A DNA stretch of 64,000 nucleotides, from contig CATNEN010000038.1 of NCBI GenBank assembly GCA_950097015.1, positions 23,945,001-24,009,000 on the forward strand, written 5' to 3'. Position 1 is the stretch's first letter. Every line of letters starts with the position of its first letter. The translations under genes were made by a program, and so were the position numbers. Positions 47,640 to 60,424 of the stretch are shown here, in pieces. This stretch comes from Macrostomum hystrix (lineage: Eukaryota > Platyhelminthes > Macrostomidae). The notes beneath the pieces are model-generated. The model was not told the origin of the DNA and searched no databases. It was given only the letters and a program-made list of their open reading frames with translations.

Positions 47640-48534
47640 TGACTTCCGAGGACTCAACCGAACTCCTAACGGAGTAAGTCGGCTTTGAGACCATATATCA
47701 TGTGACTAATCAATAATTAACAAATTAGCTTCATTAAAACTGTTAAACATGAAGGAAAATGAAACGGAATGCCTGCGTCAGTCTGTCTGTCTGTCAGTCA
47801 GCAGTGCTTTAAGTTGGCCCAGGCGTCAATGCTGTTCTGAATGTGAAAAAAACACATTCTGTTGGTAACGGAGGAGAGTGAAGGAGGAGGTTGGGGTGGT
47901 CCGTGCGTACTTGACAACTGGAGAAGAGAGGAGAGAGGGGATAGGGTCTGCCAAAGTTGGCTAAGTGTCGATCAGTGTAGGAAAATTTTCCTACACTGGG
48001 GTAGGTTGGGTGGGTGCAGAGGGTTTGGGAGAAAGTGTGTTGAGGGACAGGAAAGGCTGCGAACCGCGATTGGCTTAGGATCATAGAATACTCAGGGAAA
48101 AGAGGAACGACCCGGACTGCTCATTGCTTCTGGATTCTCTGCATGTAAAAAGGAAAAAAATATTATAGAAGCGGAAATAAGGCCAGTAGAGGACAAGAAA
48201 TAAGGTTAGATATTCTGGCCTTCGCCAGGGACGAAATTGGAGGGTTAGGGGAAGTGGCGGCGGAGTGGGGTCGGGTGAGGGAAAAACTTCCCTATAGGGA
48301 ATTGAGCCTCCCTGTACTCTGAGATTCTCCATTTCCACTCCCTAAAGCCGACTGGCTGCCAATCTCTTACTGTCTCCAGGGACGCGACTTTTGGCTTTTA
48401 GTATAACTCGAACTAACATCCTTGAAAATGTTGAAACAGGGACCCGGGTTTGATTTACGATTCTGCCGAGGTTTGACGTACAAGTGGAAATGTTAAAAAT
48501 AGGCTGAACAACGACATACGGTCATGCCAATGGA
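47640..48534. other. Spacer right of the receptor gene
   Basis: No supported gene. A TCTG run lies at 47783-47796. The purine-rich stretch at 47860-48060 has chance open frames only. Confidence 0.6.
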
Positions 48535-50148
48535 GACGCTCAGTCACTCTCAATTTCACTCTAAACGATTTGACTTCACACTAGTTCAGTCACTCTCAAT
48601 GTCACTCTAATCGATTTGATTTTACAATCACTCAGTCACTCACAATGTCACTCTAATCGATTTGATTTCACACTTGTTCAGTCACTCTCAATGTCACTCT
48701 AATCGATTTGATTTTACTATCACTCAGTCACTCACAATGTCACTCTAATCGATTTGATTTTACTATCACTCAGTCACTCACAATGTCACTCTAATCGATT
48801 TGATTTTACAATCACTCAGTCACTCACAATGTCACTCTAATCGATTTGATTTTTACAATCGCTCAGTCACTCACAATGTCACTCTAATCGATTTGATTTT
48901 ACAATCGCTCAGTCACTCACAATGTCACTCTAATCGATTTGATTTTACAATCGCTCAGTCACTCACAATGTCACTCTAATCGATTTGATTTTACAATCGC
49001 TCAGTCACTCTCAATCTCACTCTAATCGATTTGATTTTTACAATCGCTCAGTCACTCACAATGTCACTCTAATAGATTTGATTTTTACAATCGCTCAGTC
49101 ACTCACAATGTCACTCTAATCGATTTGATTTTACAATCGCTCAGTCACTCACAATGTCACTCTAATCGATTTGATTTTACAATCACTCAGTCACTCACAA
49201 TGTCACTCTAATCGATTTGATTTTACAATCACTCAGTCACTCTCAATCTCACTCTAATCGATTTGATTTTACAATCACTCAGTCACTCTCAATCTCACTC
49301 TAATCGATTTGATTTTACAATCACTCAGTCACTCTCAATCTCACTCAAATCGATTTGATTTTACAATCGCTCAGTCAATTCTCAATGTCACTCTAATCGA
49401 TTTGATTTTACAATCACTCAGTCACTCTCAATCTCACTCAAATCGATTTGATTTTACAATCGCTCAGTCACTCTCAATCTCACTCTAATCGATTTGATTT
49501 TACAATCACTCAGTCACTCTCAATCTCACTCAAATCGATTTGATTTTACAATCGCTCAGTCACTCTCAATCTCACTCTAATCGATTTGATTTTACAATCA
49601 CTCAGTCACTCTCAATCTCACTCTAATCGATTTGATTTTTACAATCGCTCAGTCACTCACAATGTCACTCTAATCGATTTGATTTTACAATCGCTCAGTC
49701 ACTCACAATGTCACTCTAATCGATTTGATTTTTACAATCGCTCAGTCACTCACAATGTCACTCTAATCGATTTTATTTTACAATCGCTCAGTCACTCACA
49801 ATGTCACTCTAATCGATTTGATTTTACAATTGCTCAGTCACTCACAATGTCACTCTAATCGATTTGATTTTACAATCGCTCAGTCACTCACAATGTCACT
49901 CGAATCGATTTGATTTTTACAATCGCTCAGTCACTCACAATGTCACTCTAATCGATTTGATTTTACAATCGCTCAGTCACTCACAATGTCACTCTAATCG
50001 ATTTGATTTTACAATCGCTGTCACCCTCAATGTCACTCTAATCGATTTGATTTTACAATCGCTCAGTCACTCTCAATGTCACTCTAATCGATTTGATTTT
50101 ACAATCGCTCAGTCACTCTCAATCTCACTCTAATCGATTTGATTTCAC
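48535..50148. repeat. 46-bp minisatellite, about 35 units, intergenic
   Basis: Unit with CACTCTAATCGATTTGATTT, TACAATCGCTCAGTCACTCA and CAATGT; 47-bp units have one extra T. Every unit carries ATCGAT (ClaI). Confidence 0.98.
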
Positions 50149-50149
50149 T

Positions 50150-50985
50150 GAAATGGGTTTTACATTGGTAACTAATTAGTCTGGTAACTCTAGTACTCTA
50201 ATCATTTGAGTCTCAAATTTGAGAAAGCTTCGCCCAGCAATGTGACAGACAGGTCATTAGCCAGTTCTCGGACCCAACGAAGAGAACTTGCAATCGCTGG
50301 CTTATAAAACAACATTTCGCGCATTGAAAATAATGTCTTAACTCGTACTAAACCTAGAATCTAGATGAACGCCGCACAATATCGACAGCCTTTGGTCACA
50401 GCCTCCAAGAAAAATCGATAATCTAAATCTCCCCTATATATGTATAGAGTATATAATAAAACTGGCCTTGTTCAGCTAATCACAAGCTACAGTACCGGGT
50501 TTCGAGAAAAATAATCAATGTCTATTTCCAACCCAGCTAGCCGTGTGGGCTACAGAAAAAAATAGATAATCGGTAAACTGGCTTTGTAGAAAGATGAGAG
50601 AAAAGTGGTCTGAGACAGTTTTTACTACTGAGAAGACACGGCTAGGGATTAGAGAATAGCTGGAGGGTGAAGAGGATGCGGACGTCTCTTGTTCACTCTC
50701 TCTCTTTCTCTCTCTCACAGTTTTATAGTCTATAGTTCATACTTTCACTTCTAAATCTTCTTGAATTACTCTTGTTTGAAGCCCGGAGACTTCGACCCAA
50801 GTGCACTGGCAAAGTAGGCGCTTCGGCAATTCTTTATGTTAGACAAATTTTGCAATATTTGCATCAATTACAGGCTCAAGAGATAGCAATAGTGGCATCT
50901 GGTGGAAGGGAATGGGATTTTGAGAAAAAAGTGGGATGTGGAGTAAAGGAGTGATACTTCGAAGAAAAATGGAATTTCTATGAAA
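50150..50985. other. Intergenic unique stretch
   Basis: No supported gene or RNA. Confidence 0.6.
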
Positions 50986-50987
50986 AT

Positions 50988-52440
50988 AATGGAATTTCGA
51001 GGAAAATAATGGAATTTCGAGGAAAATAATGGAATTTCTATGAAAATAATGGAATTTCGAGGAAAATAATGGAATTTCGAGGAAAATAATGGAAATTTGA
51101 TGAAAACAATGGGATTTCAAGGAAAAAGCGGGATTTCATGGAAAGGAGTAGGATTTCGAGGAAAATAATGGAATTTCGAGGAAAATAATGGAATTTTAAT
51201 GAAAATAATGGAATTTCTATGAAAATAATGGAATTTCTATGAAAATAATGGAATTTCGAGGAAAATAATGGAATTTTGATGAAAATAATGGAATTTCGAG
51301 GAAAATAATGGAATTTCGAGGAAAATAATGGAATTTTGATGAAAATAATGGAATTTCGAGGAAAACAATGGAATTTCGAGGAAAATAATGGAAATTTGAT
51401 GAAAACAATGGGATTTCAAGGAAAAAGCGGGATTTCATGGAAAGGAGTAGGATTTCGAGGAAAAGAGTGGGATTTCGAGGAAAGGAGTGGGATTTCGTGG
51501 AAAAGAGTGGGATTTCGTGGAAAAGAGTGGGATTTCGAGGAAAAGAGTCGGATTTCGTTGAAAAGAGTGGGATTTCGTGGAAAAGAGTGGCATTTCGAGG
51601 AAAAGAGTGGGATTTCGTGGAAAAGAGTGAGATTTCATGGAAAAGATTGGGATTTCGTGGAAAAGAGTGAGATTTCATGGAAAAGGGTGGGATTTCGAGG
51701 AAAGGAGTAGGATTTCGAGGAAAGGAGTGGGATTTCATGGAAGAGAGTGGGATTTCGTGGAAAAGAGTGGGATTTCGTGGAAAAGAGTGGGATTTCGAGG
51801 AAAAGAGTGAGATTTCATGGAAAAGGGTGGGATTTCGAGGAAAGGAGTAGGATTTCGAGGAAAGGAGTGGGATTTCATGGAAAAGAGTGGGATTTCGTGG
51901 AAAAGAGTGGTATTTCGTGGAAAAGAGTGGGATTTCGAGGAAAAGAGTGAGATTTCATGGAAAAGAGTGGGATTTCGAGGAAAGGAGTAGGATTTCGAGG
52001 AAAGGAGTAGGATTTCGAGGAAAGGAGTGGGATTTCATGGAAGAGAGTGGGATTTCGTGGAAAAGAATGGGATTTCAAGGAAAGGCGTGGGATTTTGAGA
52101 AAAGAGTGGGATTTCGAGGAAAGGAGTAGGATTTCGAGGAAAGGAGTGGGATTTCATGGAAGAGAGTGGGATTTCGTGGAAAAGAATGGGATTTCAAGGA
52201 AAGGCGTGGGATTTCGAGGAAAGAGTGGGATTTCGAGGAAAGAGTGGGATTTCGAGGAAAGAGTGGGATTTCGAGGAAAGGAGTAGGATTTCGAGGAATG
52301 AGTGGGATTTCGAGGAAAGGAGTAGGATTTCGAGGAAAGGAGTAGGATCTTGAGAAAAGAATGGGATTTCGAGGAAAAGGGGAGTGATTTTGAGGAAGAG
52401 GGTAGGATTCAGAGGAGCAGAGCGGGATTTTGGAGAAAGG
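50988..52440. repeat. 20-bp minisatellite with two subtypes, intergenic
   Basis: About 70 units. Subtype 1 (50988-51110 and 51160-51400) is AATAATGGAATTTCGAGGAA; subtype 2 (mostly after 51430) is AGAGTGGGATTTCGAGGAAA. The subtype boundary, with GAAAACAATGGGATTTCAAG, occurs twice, about 299 bp apart. Confidence 0.97.
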
Positions 52441-52769
52441 GAGAGAGATTGATCAGGGGACTTCCATCCATTTCTGGCCTTATTTTTCCTATTTAACTTT
52501 GTTTGTCTCGGTGCGGACAGGATTTCATAATAAATCAATGCAATAGTGGTTGTGGAGTATAGGATGGCTGAGAAACCCTACACCCCTTAAATCTCAATGC
52601 TCATCGAGTCTAGTTGTCTGAGTATTGCTGATTTATTCTGCATCTGTGTTATTATTTTAGATTTTAGCGAGCAAAAGGCTGGCTATGCTACTTAGAGTGA
52701 TCAACAAATCATTTTACCAAGCATGCTTAAAATATACAAGTAAAAATTTCCTTTTGAAAGAAAAAGATG

Positions 52770-54205
52770 CACTGGGATCCTTGAAGGATGGGATTTATTA
52801 AGGATGGGATCTTTGAAAGATGGTATCTATGAAGGATGGTATCAATGAAGGATGGGATCTATGAAGTAATGGGATAATGGCATCTATGAAGGATGGGATG
52901 AAGGAATGGGATAAAGGAATGGATCTATGAAGGAATGAGATCTATGAAGGATGAGATGAAGGATGGTATATAAGAATGATGGGATCTATATGAAGGATGG
53001 GATCTATATGAAGGATGGGATCTATATGAAGGATGGGATGAAGGATGGCATATAAGAATGATGGGATCTATATGAAGGATGGGATCTATATGAAGGATGG
53101 GATCTAAATGAAGGATGGGAACTATATGAAGGATGGGATCTATATGAAGGATGGGATCTATATGAAGGATGGGATCTATATGAAGGATGGGATCTATATG
53201 AAGGATGGGATGAAGGATGGCATATAAGACTGATGGGATCTATATGAAGGATGGGATCTATATGAAGGATGGGATGAAGGATGGCATATAAGAATGATGG
53301 GATCTATATGAAGGATGGGATGTAGGATGTTATATAAGACTGATGGGATCTATATGAAGGATGGGATGTAGGATGTTATATAAGACTGATGGGATCTATA
53401 TGAAGGATGGGATCTATATGAAGGAGGGGATGTAGGATGTTATATGAGACTGATGGGATCTATATGAAGGATGGGATCTAAATGAAGGATGGGATCTAAA
53501 TGAAGGATGGGATCTAAATGAAGGATGGGATCTAAATGAAGGATGGGATCTAAATGAAGGATGGGATCTATATGAAGGATGGGATCTATATGAAGGATGG
53601 GATCTATATGAAGGATGGGATCTATATGAAGGAGGGGATGTAGGATGTTATTTGAGACTGATGGGATCTAAATGATGGATGGGATCTAAATGAAGGATGG
53701 GATCTAAATGAAGGATGGGATCTAAATGAAGGATGGGATCTAAATGAAGGATGGGATCTAAATGAAGGATGGGATCTAAATGAAGGATGTGAACTATATG
53801 AAGGATGGGATCTATATGAAGGATGGGATCTATATGAAGGATGGGATCTAAATGAAGGATGGGAACTATATGAAGGATGGGATCTATATGAAGGATGGGA
53901 TCTATATGAAGGATGGGATCTATATGAAGGATGGGATCTATATGAAGGATGGGATCTATATGAAGGAGGGGATGTAGGATGTTATATGAGACTGATGGGA
54001 TCTAAATGAAGGATGGGATCTAAATGAAGGATGGGATCTAAATGAAGGATGGGATCTAAATGAAGGATGTGAACTATATGAAGGATGGGATCTATATGAA
54101 GGATGGGAACTATATGAAGGATGGGATCTATATGAAGGATGGGATCTATATGAAGGATGGGAACTATATGAAGGATGGGATCTATATGAAGGATGGGAAC
54201 TATAT
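52770..54205. repeat. 18-bp minisatellite, intergenic
   Basis: About 75 units of TATATGAAGGATGGGATC with AAATGAAGG variants; longer blocks with GATGTAGGATGTTATATGAG and ACTGATGG recur several times. Confidence 0.97.
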
Positions 54206-55310
54206 GTGCATGCAAAATTCTAAATTTGACAATTAAGCCCTGTGGTACAAATCCTATGCTACATGTAGGACCATAAATAGAGTAAGTCCTGGCTTTACTC
54301 GTTCGGTGCTTTATACAGATCGCCTCATTGATTTAGTGAATTTTCAAGGCGGCAACACCAGGACAGTTCAAACTGTAATTTGCAAGTCGGAGTCGGGGCC
54401 AGTTTTCCTAGAAATCGATTGGCTCGCAGTCGCGTCTAAGATCAACAGGATGCGGCTCATACGAAGATGATAACATGCTTCGTAATGCCCTTGGGGGGCA
54501 GGACTAGTTAGAGTATGAATAGTTCTCAAGGATAAAATATGAATTCCAAAAGACTTCGATACCGGACCTCGATTGATTTACCATCCGCAGGACAGGGCGT
54601 CAAATCTTTCCGCCTGTGTCCCATCTCTCTCCCTGTCCTGTCATTATCCCTCGCCTGTGTTGGGGGATATAAGTCCGATCTGCAGTCCAATGGCAAGTAG
54701 CTATTGAGCTTCAAACTTTCCTTTATCAACAGGCCTGTCTTAACTTGACGCAAATTCCATTGAAATAATAATAGAACAAGACGTTCTTCTCTTCCATAAG
54801 TCGTTAAAAATCAGAAAAAAGCAAAATTGGTAAGTGAAGTATTCTCTGCATTTTTTCTCTGCTCTCAAAATTGAAAAAAAAATGACCAAGCTAAGTGAAC
54901 AGTCATGAATTATTTAACTTTCTAGGGTTCTGCCGGGGTTAAGTGCTCGACATTGATATCAATAAAAATGCTATGAAAAAAATTGCTTGACTTTTTTCGA
55001 GATGGAAAAATTCTCCCTGACTTTAATAGTGAGAAGCGTATTAAAAATGTATAATTATTAACAAAAAATTCTCTATATTAAATCCAAGCTTTCTGAGACG
55101 AGTTCTGAAAAAAAAACAAAAAAGTCAAGAAAAATAGATTGCTCGTAAAATAAATAGCTTTTAAAAGCTAAAAGCAGACCAAATGAAGAATATAGATTTT
55201 CTGACGAAAGAAAGAATAATATATTAGAAAGAAAACTTTTATTTGAAATTGAAACAGAAGAAAATAGGACAAAAAGTTTAAAACGAAAGAAAAAATTCAA
55301 AGAGAAAAGC
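54206..55310. other. Intergenic unique stretch
   Basis: No supported gene; small minus-strand frames at 54526-54753 and 55073-55300 show no homology. Confidence 0.6.
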
Positions 55311-55314
55311 GAGA

Positions 55315-55660
55315 GAGGAGACAGGGTAAGATAGGAGACAGGATCAAGAGAAGAGACACGGGTGAGAGGAGACAGGTGAGAGAGGAGACAGTTGAGAGAG
55401 GAGACAGGGTGAGAGAGGAGACAGGTGAGAGAGGAGACAGGTGAGAGAGGAGACAGGTGAGAGAGGAGACAGGTGAGAGAGGAGACAGGTGAGAGAGGAG
55501 ACAGGTGAGAGAGGAGACAGGTGAGAGAGGAGACAGGTGAGAGAGGAGACAGGTGAGAGAGGAAACAGGGTTGAGAGAGGAGACAGGTGAGAGAGGAGAC
55601 AGGTGAGAGAGGAGACAGGTGAGAGAGGAGACAGGTGAGAGAGGAGACAGGGTTGAGAGA
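55315..55660. repeat. 16-bp purine minisatellite, intergenic
   Basis: About 20 units of GAGAGAGGAGACAGGT. Confidence 0.97.
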
Positions 55661-56334
55661 GTAGAGCGAAAAAGTTCTTATATTTAGGAGAGGATAATAA
55701 AGGGTTTATAGAGGAAGGAGATGGGAGATGGGAGAGACAGGAGAAAGTAGCAAAAAAAAAGCAGAACAGAACGCGGAGCAGAGCATTAAGGAGAAAGAAG
55801 CATGCCCTAGCACAGAAGACATCTTGCCTAGATATCGCAACTGATTTGCTGCCAAATCATCTTGTCTCTATGAAACCTAATTAGCATAGTATGAAGACAA
55901 AAGGTTCTCAAACCGATCGATTTCTAAAATTGCGCCCTGGCTGACCCGCTTTTTGACATTCGACTGTTTCGATGCAATTAGCCAGATAATTTATGCGCTA
56001 GTCTGCTCTTATTATCGATGCTAATCAGTCAGAAATTTTATCAACTAAGAATAATATAATGCCTGAGAGTTCTCGGAGGCGGCATTATCGAGGGAATATT
56101 TGCTTTCCGCCTAATTCATTTTCGTCTGCTAGGAGGTGACCGCAGCTCCGCATTTTGTAAAGTCGAATAAAATAAAGAATTGTGGAACTTGCGACGGTCG
56201 AAAGTTTAAAATGGTTTTTCCGCTTTTTTTATTAGAATTCTGCCACCTTTTCACATACTCCCATTATCCCCTCCTATTCTCCTATTCTTTCAGTTTCCCG
56301 CTAAATTCCATTTTCCCCATTTTTTAACTCTCAC

Positions 56335-57070
56335 CGTTTTCTCGCTCTTCCCATTCGCCCCTATTATCATTCTCCCCCTCCTTCCATTCTCCCACTATTC
56401 CCATTCTTCCCCTCTTCCCATTCTCCCCCCTCGTCCCATTCTCCCACTCTCGTAATTCTCCACTCTTCTCTTCCTCCCTCTTCTCATTCTCCCCCTCTTC
56501 CCATTCTCCCACTTTCGCAATTCCCCCACTCTTCCGATTCTCCCCTTTTCCCATTCTTCCACTCTTCCCATTCTCCCCTTCTTCTCATTCTCCCCCTCTT
56601 CCCATTCTCCCACTTTCACAATTCCCCCACTCTTCCCATTCTCCCACTCTCGTAATTCTCCACTCTTCTCTTCCTCCCTCTTCTCATTCTCCCCTCTTCT
56701 CATTCTCCCACTTTCGCAATTCCCCCACTCTTCCGATTCTCCCCTTTTCCCATTCTTCCACTCTTCCCATTCTCCCCCTCTTCTCATTCTCCCCCTCTTC
56801 CCATTCTCCCACTTTCGCAATTCCCCCACTCTTCCCATTCTCCCCCCTCTTCCCATTCTTCCACTCTCGCAATTATCCCACTCTTCCCATTCTCCCACTC
56901 TTCCCATTCTCCCCCCTCTTCCCATTCTCCCCCCTCTTCCCATTCTCCCACTCTCGCAATTATCCCACTCTTCCCATTCTCCCACTCTTCCCATTCTCCC
57001 TCTCTCATCATTTTTTTCCTTTTGTCCGATTCTCTTTACTACTTTGATTCTCACACGCTTCCCATTCTTC
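56335..57070. repeat. Pyrimidine-rich array, intergenic
   Basis: About 730 bases of CCCATTCTCCCACTCTTC and TTCCCATTCTCCCCC units with TCGCAATT interruptions, in several duplicated blocks. Glu/Gly-rich frames on the minus strand are artefacts. Confidence 0.95.
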
Positions 57071-57079
57071 CCACTCACA

Positions 57080-57703
57080 CATCCTTTTGCCAAAGAAGCG
57101 AGTAACCTTGCTACAATTTTCTTTCTTCTGAAAAGTTTCCTGAAAGAAACTTCCCTAACACTTTAAAAGACTCGCATCCTATTTCCTAGAATCTCTGGAC
57201 GAGCATAGGTAATTTCTTAACGGTGTTGAGCAATTATTTACTTAACAATCTTTGACTAAGAATATATTTTTTCGCCCAAATACTCAAGTATAGTTGCTTG
57301 GCTATTCTAGAATTCCTAAGGTCTGACGAGACCTCTGCAGAAGCAATTATCGGATAGGCAAATAGACTTTTAACTATAACCGTTCTTGCATTAAGATCAC
57401 CATCTTAAATCACTCGACTAGATGACTACAACGCGGATAAAGCTTAATCGAAGTTAGATTCCATTGTCACCTGCAATAGCGCAACAGATTTTCCTATCTT
57501 ATTCCGATTCTGTCCCAGTCGTCACCAAGGGAAGCAAACAGCAAGTGTCGGAGCATTTTTCTGTCAACCCCCTACTATCTCCTGTCATCAACCAACCAAC
57601 GGTTAGTTAAAAAAATCCTAGACCCCAATAGGACCTGCGCTTTCCTGCCTAAGCAGGGAAGCGTAGATAATATATAAGCAATAGTTTATCATTTAACAGA
57701 GTC
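57080..57703. other. Upstream region of the DEG/ENaC gene
   Basis: Unique sequence, expected to hold the promoter or a 5' UTR intron. TATATAAG is at 57671-57678, and an acceptor-like ATTTAACAG ends four bases before the ATG. I cannot decide between the two readings. Confidence 0.4.
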
Positions 57704-58120
57704 ATGTCAAAGAGGAAGCAACAGCAGCAGCAGCAATCCACTCGAGGACGTCATCGCTTCGCCGAGTCTTCAACAGCGGCTGCGGCTGCCGAGGCTGCAG
57801 CCAGAGGCACCCTAGATCCTCGTCACTCCCTGGCATTTGCTTTTCCAATGGCTGCTGCTACGGCTGCGGCTGCTGCTGCTGCTGCGGTGGCGGCGGTAAA
57901 TTCTTCTGATCAGCAGCAAACTGATTCTCAACATCAACAACAACAGCAGCAGCAGCAGCAGCAGCAGCCGCAAGCTAGGACCTGGCTAACCGAGATCCAA
58001 GACTTTGTTGCCAATTCTAGCATTCGTGGTCTGAAAAGAACAATATTTTCGCCGACCCGAACCTTAAGAATATTCTGGTCAGCTTTCGTGTTGGGTAGTT
58101 GTGTGTTTGCGTTTTCTCAG
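57704..58120 (+). CDS. DEG/ENaC exon 1
   Basis: 139 codons. MSKRKQQQQQQSTRGRHRFA, Ala runs, an 11-Gln run, then TWLTEIQDFVANSSIRGL and TM1 to FAFSQ. It ends TTTTCTCAG with the donor GTGAGTTT. The open frame continues into the intron without homology. ATG chosen as the first in frame. Confidence 0.88.
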
Positions 58121-60031
58121 GTGAGTTTCAAATTTGCAGACTTTTTCTGGATATATTTCGTTATTGTCATGGGGGCTTGTTTAAAAAGTTTGCGTTTCCA
58201 TAAGTTTCCACTTGAGTTCTTAAATTTACACTGCAGATATAATCATTTAAAAGCTTTATATTACAACCAGGGTATGTGGCCTACGCTTTTTTACCCCCTG
58301 TCCTTGTTTTTTATCCTGCTTTAGCCCATACGAGTATGTTATCTGGCTGCCCCTGTTCACGCATGTTATTATCGATTATTTTCCTGCCCCCTTTGCCCCA
58401 GTGTACATTCGAACCCTCTCAATTCTCTTGCCCCTTGTTTTTCGGTCTGTCTCTCTATCTACATGAGGTTGTACACTGCTATCCACAAAATAACACACTA
58501 CTAAAGGGTTATTAAAAATAATTTACAATCATTTTTTGCAACCTCGTTTGATGGCAGTGTGATCGAGACATCAATGCACTGCATTGCATAATCAGAATCA
58601 AGAAAAAAAAGGATACTGGAACACAAACAAAAAACAAAAGAGCAAAAATACTAGATACTAGATTTCCAAGCAATCTGAAAGCGATATATTTTGCTTTCAA
58701 TCTTCACAATCGCATTTTCAAATCGAGCCACCATCGCGTCTAACTGAGAACAACAATAAAGAACTCAGAACTCATCTGCAAACCGTTTAGCAACGAAACT
58801 TGTCATGATTCACTGTTGTTTGGAGATTCTTTGGAGTAAACTTGTGTCCTCCACATTAGTGACATCGAAAAGTGTTTTAACACAAAATCAATTCAGTTTT
58901 TTCTATCGATCCTGCTTTAGCTAGTTCTGTAGTAAAATTGCATTCATATGCGGCTTGGCCATACAACAATGCGTTTTAACGAGCCTCTCATACTTTTTCG
59001 CTATGATTTGCAACTTTCCCGTCCTGATAGATTTAGTTGTCCTTGCTTCGTCTATTTTTGTTTTAAATTAAGAGGCCTTTGCTTTTAAATGCTTAAACAA
59101 CCTAGTTTTTTCAAAGGCTGGATCAAAGCGCGATCAAACAAAACCGAAACAGAAGGTTCTAGATATAGCGTTTGATGACCGTTTATTTAAACACAGATTG
59201 TACACCAAAACTAGTCTTTTCATGACCAGTGTTAGCGAGCGAGCATTATGATGTGGTTCTATATATCTGGGCAAAAGGGGTTTAGGTGTATATTCAGTTT
59301 CTCAATTACTTTCGCATTATTAAAGTTAATCTTCAAAGAAATGCATCGAACCCATCGTTTAACAGGTGGCCTTCCTAGTGGAGAAGTATTTATTGCGCGA
59401 GACCATTGTTCAGCAGCACAAAGCCTACGGTCACTTGGAAGAATTCCCCGCCGTCTCCTTCTGCGTCAGCGATCCGTTCTCGGACACAGCCGAGCGGCTG
59501 TGGCGCACCGGCGCCGTCCAGTCGCCGAACGATTTCAGTGGACAGTTAAGAAACGTATCTGTGCACCTGAGCCAAACTGGCAAAGCTGCTCTGGCCAGAT
59601 CACTGCTCAGACTGGACCAGAGGGAGGCCTACTTTCAGAATATTCCGGACAGGAATCTGCTTAGGCGCCTCGGCCATCTGGTACCGTTCTATTTCTGTGC
59701 CATCAACCCGTTCGACTATGGCCACTCAGCCTATAGGCACTACAACAGCACCAGCTGCAACATCAGCGTCCACGCCTTCCTGCATCCTATCAACCTGAAC
59801 TGCTACACACTGTTCTTCAATAACACCGTCTTCTCCAAGGGATTGAAGTCTATATTTCTCGTATTACCAGCTGGTAGGTCAGAGCCACGACACGGTCTAG
59901 GACCCTACGAGAACGCCAGCTTCCTGAGGGACACACTGAAAAAGTACACAACTGTACAGGTGGTGCTGCACGAAGCGAGTAAAAAGCCGAACTTTGACGA
60001 GACAATGATGCTGACGAATCATCCGTCTGTG
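57704..60031 (+). CDS. DEG/ENaC (amiloride-sensitive) sodium channel, first two exons
   Basis: Trimeric sodium-permeable channel of the plasma membrane (ASIC, pickpocket, degenerin and FaNaC family). Two joined exons give 361 residues: a long Gln/Ala-rich cytoplasmic N-terminus (1-95), a pre-membrane segment ending SSIRGLKRTIF, TM1 (about 121-146, spanning the intron), the post-TM1 signature FPAVSFC, and much of the extracellular domain including NCYTLFFNNT and GLKSIFLVLPAG, which align with the family's NCYTFN and GLKLVL blocks. The cysteine-rich region and TM2 were not found to the right before 64000, so the gene is incomplete here. The subfamily cannot be settled from this part. Confidence 0.9.
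58121..59365. other. DEG/ENaC intron 1
   Basis: Unique AT-rich sequence with no minisatellite, unlike most long introns of this window. Confidence 0.75.
59366..60031 (+). CDS. DEG/ENaC exon 2
   Basis: 222 codons after a TTTAACAG acceptor: VAFLVEKYLLRETIVQQHKA, FPAVSFCVSDPF, FYFCAINPFDYG, NCYTLFFNNTVF, FLVLPAG, VVLHEASKKPNFDE. It ends NHPSV before GTAAGC. Phase 0 at both ends. Confidence 0.92.
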
Positions 60032-60045
60032 GTAAGCGGACTTTC

Positions 60046-60414
60046 TTGGAGGGTCAGTGGCAGAGCGGTTAACGCGTTTGCCTCTCGCACAAGGTCCGTA
60101 AGCTCGATTCCGCGGCGAGGCCACATTCATTTGGGGCGCAGCCGCGGAGAGAAGGCTTGGGGCCTTGACGTGCAGTTTGAGCCCTTGTGGGCTTACCTTC
60201 AAGACACAGTAAAATGCACACTGCCTGACGATGAGAAAGTCAGGGCAGATGTACAAACCTATGTGAGCGTGTGCCTGCGTACGGTATCTGTTTGCGTGTG
60301 TGCTCAGGAGTCAGCGAAATGTGGCAGAATTGCCTCCTTGCTGGCTGCGGGTCTAGTGAACCCAAATGATGGGTTATAGCCCGCAGCCTCACTGCAATAA
60401 AATATTTTTATTAT
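60046..60414 (+). mobile_element. SINE family A, full length, with 10-bp target duplication
   Basis: Flanked by GCGGACTTTC at 60036-60045 and 60415-60424. The head has A-box-like TGGCAGAGCGGTTAACGC and B-box-like AGCTCGATTCC. The body GCGCAGCCGCGGAGAGAAGG, GACGATGAGAAAGTCAGGGC is shared with the other A copies. The tail AATAAAATATTTTTATTATG looks like a reverse-transcription primer site. It sits 14 bases past the exon 2 donor. Confidence 0.92.
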
Positions 60415-60424
60415 GCGGACTTTC

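Noticed and set aside
54526-54753. Small intergenic gene
   Set aside because: Single 75-codon frame with no start context, splice partner or homology.
59248-59664. 138-codon plus-strand frame beginning MMWFYISGQKG
   Set aside because: Wrong frame for DEG/ENaC exon 2; it shows none of the channel motifs.
59897-60256. 119-codon minus-strand frame
   Set aside because: Shadow of DEG/ENaC exon 2 and the SINE.
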